This document shows positions 30,234-35,500 of a stretch of DNA of 35,500 nt, piece after piece. The stretch's first letter is position 1, and each line of letters starts with the position of its first letter. The notes beneath the pieces were generated by a model. That model did not search any database. It saw only the letters and a list, made by a program, of their open reading frames with translations, and was not told where the DNA came from. The DNA is from Glandiceps talaboti (Eukaryota; Hemichordata; Enteropneusta; Spengelidae): assembly GCF_964340395.1 (NCBI RefSeq), contig NC_135563.1:19951651-19987150 (forward strand), given 5' to 3'. The translations under genes and the position numbers were made by a program.

Positions 30234-33200
30234 ATAAAAACCTTATTTTCACCATGTTCCACCACTTAGATTTTTCTAGACTTTTGATATGTTGTTCAGC
30301 ACAAAATTCTGAACAAGATACACTAAAATTATTTCTGTTGCAATTATGTTTGGGTCAAACCTTATTTTGACTGGACTATGAAGACCTGTTTAAATTTCTA
30401 AAATGACTCCGCCAACCAAATCAACACCCCTCCCAGTCATTGAAGGGTGACCAACTTTGTAACAAAATCTAGATATTAAACACATTTCATGGTTACGGGA
30501 AGTAAAACGAGAGAGAATTTTATTAAAAGTTGAATGACCACTTGTTGCCGACGATCAACGCAAATCACACAGTCAATTACACTAGTACATTATTCTCGAT
30601 GACTCGTCAATTATATACAGTGTGATGTTGAATAGTGCTTGCGGTCATCAACTTTCAAAATAAAACATACTGCCTCAAGAGACTGCAATTAACGGATAAC
30701 AGTATTCAGCAGTAAACTATTAAAGCAAATAATTTGCGCGCACTTCAAAAGAAATACCATTGGACAGAAAATATTGAATTTTTAAACAAACCTTTCTGAT
30801 TACCTCAAAAACGGCAAAGAGCACGTCGATGGGTTTATATTCCCGTAGGCTACCCTGCTCTAAATCGTCTCTCTGAATTTACCTAATTTGATTTGATTAG
30901 GGAAAATCTAATATAGTATAATTGCGGCGTCGGTTTTGGTAACTACTAGCCAATTCAGTTGGATTGAAATCAAAACCAAAGCTCTAGGTCTAGCAATTAT
31001 CATCTCACATCAAGCCGACCAATTTTCTTTCTATGAATCTGATTACAGTAATGTTACCTATAAACTAATTTGTCTTAAACAAGGTTTTGTCAACAGACAT
31101 GTGTTCGCATTTCAGACATAAACGATCGTGGACCGTGAATGTTGAGATAGATAGATTGTTACTTAGTTTCACACAGGCTCACAGTATGTATTGATATCAT
31201 TATGCTGTTTAGTATCCTTGGTTACACAATTAATACAGTTGTCTTGGCAAACTGACCTACTTTTAGAGAAAAAAATGCCTGGATTTAATGAAAGAAAGAA
31301 AGAAAATGGAAATCGTACATTCAGAATTCCGATGGCAGACTACACTCTGCATAATTGCCATCATAAAGGTGAACACTTATCTGTACCATGTCCGCAGCAA
31401 TGACTACCAGTGACATTTGAAATATGACATCATTTTATCTGAATTTTATCTGAATTAGAAAAGAGCTGAGGGAATAATTTATGCTCTGTCCTACAACATA
31501 TATGTAAGTAACTGTAATACAAGACCTTTCGATGACTTCATAGCTTTAATTTTGCTACATTCAATATCTACTAAGGCATTGAATTCGGCGTTTATACAAC
31601 CAACAGGCAGACAAATTTATCGGCTTTTAAAAAAGTGCGTGATGAAAGCAATTTTTTCTTTAGACACAAGTCGTCAAATTCGATAGAAAACGTGTCCAGC
31701 ATTTTATTTATGCACGTTCATTATATAAAATATCACAGTAAACTCGCCGCTTTTCCTAGAATATGATTCCGCCGATTAAATTAGTTGCGTGCGTCGGTAT
31801 CTTTCAAGAAACAAAATAATGCACGCTCGTCGAGATACAGCTCTTACTCTGTGTTGTTACGTTTTACCTAATACCCTCTCATGTCAATTTGATTACGTTA
31901 TCGATTTGAGCTGAATTGGTGAATTTTAAAGCTACAACTCACTTCCTGCAATGGCGCCTTGCTTCACTTCGCAATTAATCCGTCAGGCGACGAACATTTG
32001 GCACAATATACAATTGACAGCATAGTACATTACACCGAAGTACATCACACTGTCTAGTCGAGAAAATTGTATTCATGATTACAAAGACTAGAGGCCATAT
32101 GCTAAACTTACGCGGTAGTTACAAGTTAGAAATGCGGACATTTTTATTTTAGTGAAATGTAAAGCTCTCAACGTAAAAGTGGTTACTTGTAATCTAGGCT
32201 CCCATTAGAATAGCATGCTGTTTACGCTCCTTGCAACTAATAAGTATCAATGTAAGATATACAAATGGCAAACGCTACACCCATCAACAATTATACTAGC
32301 ACTAGTTCGAAACTCATAAACTTTGTTAAAGCCAGATGAAAACTTCAGACAGAGGCCAGCTATTCATAATTAAGTACTCCCAATAAACCCTAGCAATTCT
32401 ATTGATCTATATCAGATTATGATGTCTGGACAAGGCAGGCCTTGCTTATCAATTGGCTCAATACAAGGTATTTCAATTATTTAAAAAAAAAGTAAAATAA
32501 AAACCAACTTAAACATAACTGTGAATGTACTCTATATTGGTTTGCAATAGATTGTTTAAAATTCAGAATGTCTGCTATAATATGACAAGACTCAAAATGG
32601 TAATATGTGTTGTCGTAATTCCATTATGCGTGCAACACATGTACAAATGTAATAAGAAACACCTAATCCAGCTGCCAGGTAGGTCTCCTCTTTGTCCCTA
32701 ACATACATAGTTTGATTACAATTTAAACTTAACTAATTAGCCGAGCATGCGCACAACCTGATAATTATGTAGACTAGTTCAGAAGAAAAGTTGGTCATGA
32801 TCCAAAGAAAAGATGCAATCGAATCGCATATGCATATGAACTTTAAAAAAAAAAAATTATGTAAACACTAACTCAACGATTCATAAATTCGTGGAGGATG
32901 TTTTTTTCATCAAATGGTAAATATTTTAGTCGAGGACGTAAGATCTTCAGCTTGAAAATAAGTATCACACAGCTCTCCGTTTACGAAAATACTTAGCATA
33001 GTTTCTTTGAATGCTTCCGTGACGTTGTTCGAAGCAACTGTTTTTCTTACATCTAGACCATAATATCAACTGAATGCGATTACTGTATCATAAATTTCAA
33101 AGGACGAAAGCTGAATGATTTCATTGACACTATAAAAATGAATCCAAAACGTTAACGTAAATATTTCCTCTATTTTGTGGTACACTTTCTGAAGAAAAAC

Positions 33201-33337
33201 AAGAGTATGTCACGTAGTCGCATGGACTTGTCTCGAAACAGCTATTCCCTGTGTGCCTATAACAGTTGTTTCGAGAGAAAAATGTTGTTTGGGTAAAATT
33301 GCATGATTACTAATGTGATCCACAAGTCTTCAATCAC
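30234..33337. other. Long unique non-coding stretch
   Basis: Short frames at 30936-31121 and 31191-31403 have no recognised features. No simple repeats above 20 bp, no transposon ends and no tRNA-like boxes seen. Confidence 0.5.
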
Positions 33338-33525
33338 TTTAGAAAATTGAATACGTTGGATACAACACTTGGCGCCTTGTCCATGGAGACTGTCGCCTTC
33401 ACATGTATTATCATGGAGGCATTCGTCAGAGAGTAAACAAAGTCACCTACATCGTCATGAACCTTAGACATATCTGCCAAATAGCAAACGACTGCGCCCA
33501 GTCTGGAACCTGGCCTTGGAACAGC
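33338..33525 (-). other. Exon-like open block, unidentified
   Basis: On the minus strand an open frame runs from an AACAG/GCT acceptor-type junction (33525) to AAA/GTGATT (33338), a weak donor. The 62-codon peptide starts AVPRPGSRLGAVVCYLADMS, includes KVHDDVGDFVYSL and ends VVSNVFNFLK. GC content is higher than in the flanks and the composition looks like ordinary protein. The opposite strand is also open across the block, and open runs of this length are expected by chance in 35 kb. I recognise no family, and no neighbouring exon is evident. Confidence 0.2.
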
Positions 33526-33627
33526 CTGTTATTGACAGTCTAAAACAGTATGCTACATTACACGTTAATTGTGAGACCTTGTTATAGGGTTATTGTCTCT
33601 TATCAAGTCTCTGATGCTTTGCTTTGA

Positions 33628-33735
33628 GGTTTGCGATGTGGGGTGGGATGAGGTAGTTTGCACGATATTTGAGGATGGGGTGGGGTTTGCACGATATGTG
33701 CACGTGGGAACAGCCAGTTGTTTTAGCACGATATG
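33628..33735 (+). repeat. Degenerate minisatellite, about 28-bp period
   Basis: Loosely repeated units starting GGTTTGC or GTTTGCACGATAT, with GATGGGGTGGG-type G-rich ends, begin at about 33628, 33656 and 33684. A last GCACGATATGTGAG lies near 33726. The open frames on both strands here follow from the repeat. Confidence 0.6.
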
Positions 33736-33739
33736 TGAG

Positions 33740-35500
33740 CGTTGTATATTAATACACCAAAAACAATACGAATTACTGTCGTCATTCTTTGACATGATAA
33801 ATAATCAGTTGGTAATTTTAAAATAACATTGTATTGAGGTAGAATTATAAACTACATAAAGATTTGATTGTGTCATAGTTCATCTGAGATGACAAGTGCA
33901 TTAGAAGAGAAAGTGTTGTCTGTTTTCCATTTCCCTTTGCCACGTAAATCGTTGAGTATGCATTGATTATGCAAACTCGTGTCAAAGACAGCAAGGATGA
34001 CAAAAAATCAATGCAAAGTCAAGTTTGACCGGATATTATCTCCCGCATAAATCCCGGTTGGAGAGCTGGTAAATGGAATTCTTGTTTTGTAATGCATTCG
34101 CTAGTGGAACATCTGTGCCATAAAGCACTTACCAAACAAAGTCCAAGGGAATTGCCCATGATAGATTTATGGCATAGCTTTAATTTGTTCGGTGATCGAT
34201 AAAATAGTCTGTTGCTTTTTAGAAGTATTTCATTCGGTTTTTCAGATCGTACATACAGAGAAATCTACCATGGGGATCATATAATCCGATTGCATTGGGG
34301 CTTTTTACAAAAACGATTTATTTGGATTGCTAGCTCCTCGCTAATTTTCTATTTGAAATAAGAAGGGGAAATGTCTCTGTCGGGTATTGCAATGAGACCT
34401 TTGTTATTGATAGATCTTTACGTCAAAATGAAAAACCCATTGAGACTTTCCGAAAGGGTTTTACAGATATAAGTGTACCCTTTTTATGTGTTAAAGTTTG
34501 AGTGCTCTTGCTTCTATTAGAAAAAAAAGCCTTGAAAACATTCATCCTGGGAAGAAAAGAATGTATTCATTGATGCATACAGGTTGTCTGTCTGAAGAAC
34601 GATATGCATCTTTGAATTGAACGTATTGCCTCTGCTTCGAGTTGTTTTTTAAAATGGACTGAACATTTACAGACAAAATGTACACCTCCCTAGCCCATTA
34701 AAGATGGATTTATAGTGTAATGTTGCTACGGCAAAACATTTTGTTGAGTTTATAGAGCGTTAATTTTTTTATTAGATGTGCAGTTTGTTTTAAGGAACAC
34801 GAGCTGTAGCTTTTGAAATGCAGTTCGTTACAGGGACCTAGGTTGTAACTTGAAAGTGAAATTTTATGAAAGCTCGAGCTAATTTATGTTGGGAGACATC
34901 AATGAATACATTATTGCAACTACTAAATCACGTGGAAACATGTATCAGACTGACATCGAGTGGCTTTGAAAAAAACACACCACAGTTTTGGTCCCAAAGC
35001 CTTGTTGTGCATTAATTTATCTATTAATTATCCCGTTCTATCACACCGTGTCGGACTTAATGATTTGCTTCTAATTACTGTCTAATGTTTATTGACAATG
35101 TCTATTTTCTCTCAAGTTACAGACTTCGTCAAATTTACACCTTGCAAAGCAAACAGGTGCATATTATATTTCATAAGACAGGTGAAAGACAATCGTTCGC
35201 AGCTGTACAATAGACATACAGTGAGCTGTAACAGTTGACGAACACGTTGATGAGTAGAGGCTCATTTGCATAGCTAGTTTAATACTCTGATCTGGTCCCA
35301 GTGGCAGATTATACATGGTTCTTTTATAAATGGTTTGGCATCGATGTCTTGAGTTTATCACTAAAACTTGCAAGGTTTACTCACCTTACTTGGGAAAAAG
35401 TCATGATTTATTTCTTTACCTGTCGGCATCTATTTGCAAAATGATAGCATCTATTGTGAATAATTAATACCAAGAAATGAAAGATTAACAAAGTATACGA
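33740..35500. other. Unique non-coding DNA
   Basis: A diverged 40-bp tandem pair lies at 34779-34856 (TGCAGTTTGTT and TGCAGTTCGTT, each ending TGTA-CTT-GAA). Overlapping open runs near 34025-34270 exist on both strands without recognisable products. A POU octamer ATTTGCAT occurs at 35264-35271. Nothing else is visible. Confidence 0.45.

Noticed and set aside
34025-34270. Open run on the minus strand including MGNSLGLCLV, and an overlapping plus-strand run
   Set aside because: About 80 codons without stops is expected many times by chance in 35 kb. No recognised motif, and both strands are open.

Overview
This is an AT-rich (about 35% GC by eye) stretch of animal nuclear DNA with no gene I can call. 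It has long non-coding DNA, abundant microsatellites (TCTG, TCAA, TACA, GA, GT, CA, TCAT), MITE-like DNA transposon copies, a tRNA-headed SINE-like insertion and a fragment of a CR1/L2/Rex1-type non-LTR retrotransposon. CpG does not look strongly depleted. Together these suggest an invertebrate metazoan, plausibly marine (lancelet, hemichordate, echinoderm or lophotrochozoan). I cannot assign a phylum. The window is most simply an intergenic region or part of a very large intron. None of the ORFs above 60 codons looks like a known protein, and several are translations of microsatellites.

Layout. 1-2110: unique DNA with a perfect 12-bp hairpin at 1545-1572. 2111-3450: degenerate copy A of a Harbinger-like non-autonomous transposon, interrupted by a tRNA-derived SINE-like insertion (2284-2706) and ending in a TCTG/TGCC array. 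3622-3735: a 57-bp tandem duplication. 4797-4811: an exact SOX-POU composite site. 5436-5526: (TCAA)n. 5711-5767: a 23-bp minisatellite. 6541-7011: a 237-bp tandem duplication. 7287-7527: an inverted repeat. 7675-7760, 11137-11325, 12404-12580, 14827-14890: microsatellites. 14.7-21 kb: unique DNA unusually rich in CACGTG and TGACGTCA palindromes. 17647-17785: transposon end fragment (copy C). 19997-20396: an inverted repeat with 150-bp arms. 22999-23776: complete transposon copy B with a TAA target duplication. 25406-25485: (GA)n abutting a CG/TG tract. 26324-26380: (GT)n. 27916-28103: three-stage tetranucleotide array. 28104-28363: broken reverse-transcriptase fragment. 29806-30233: diverged direct repeat. 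33338-33525: one exon-like open block of unknown identity. The rest, to 35500, is unique non-coding DNA.

No operon or pathway is present. The useful content is the transposon family (three copies that can be aligned to each other), the retroelement remnant, the way simple repeats sit at transposon breakpoints, and a non-random distribution of short regulatory-type palindromes: CTCF-like GAGGGCGC cores only in 1.5-13.4 kb, E-boxes only after 14.7 kb, CREs mostly in 15-21 kb. All function assigned to these motifs is inference.
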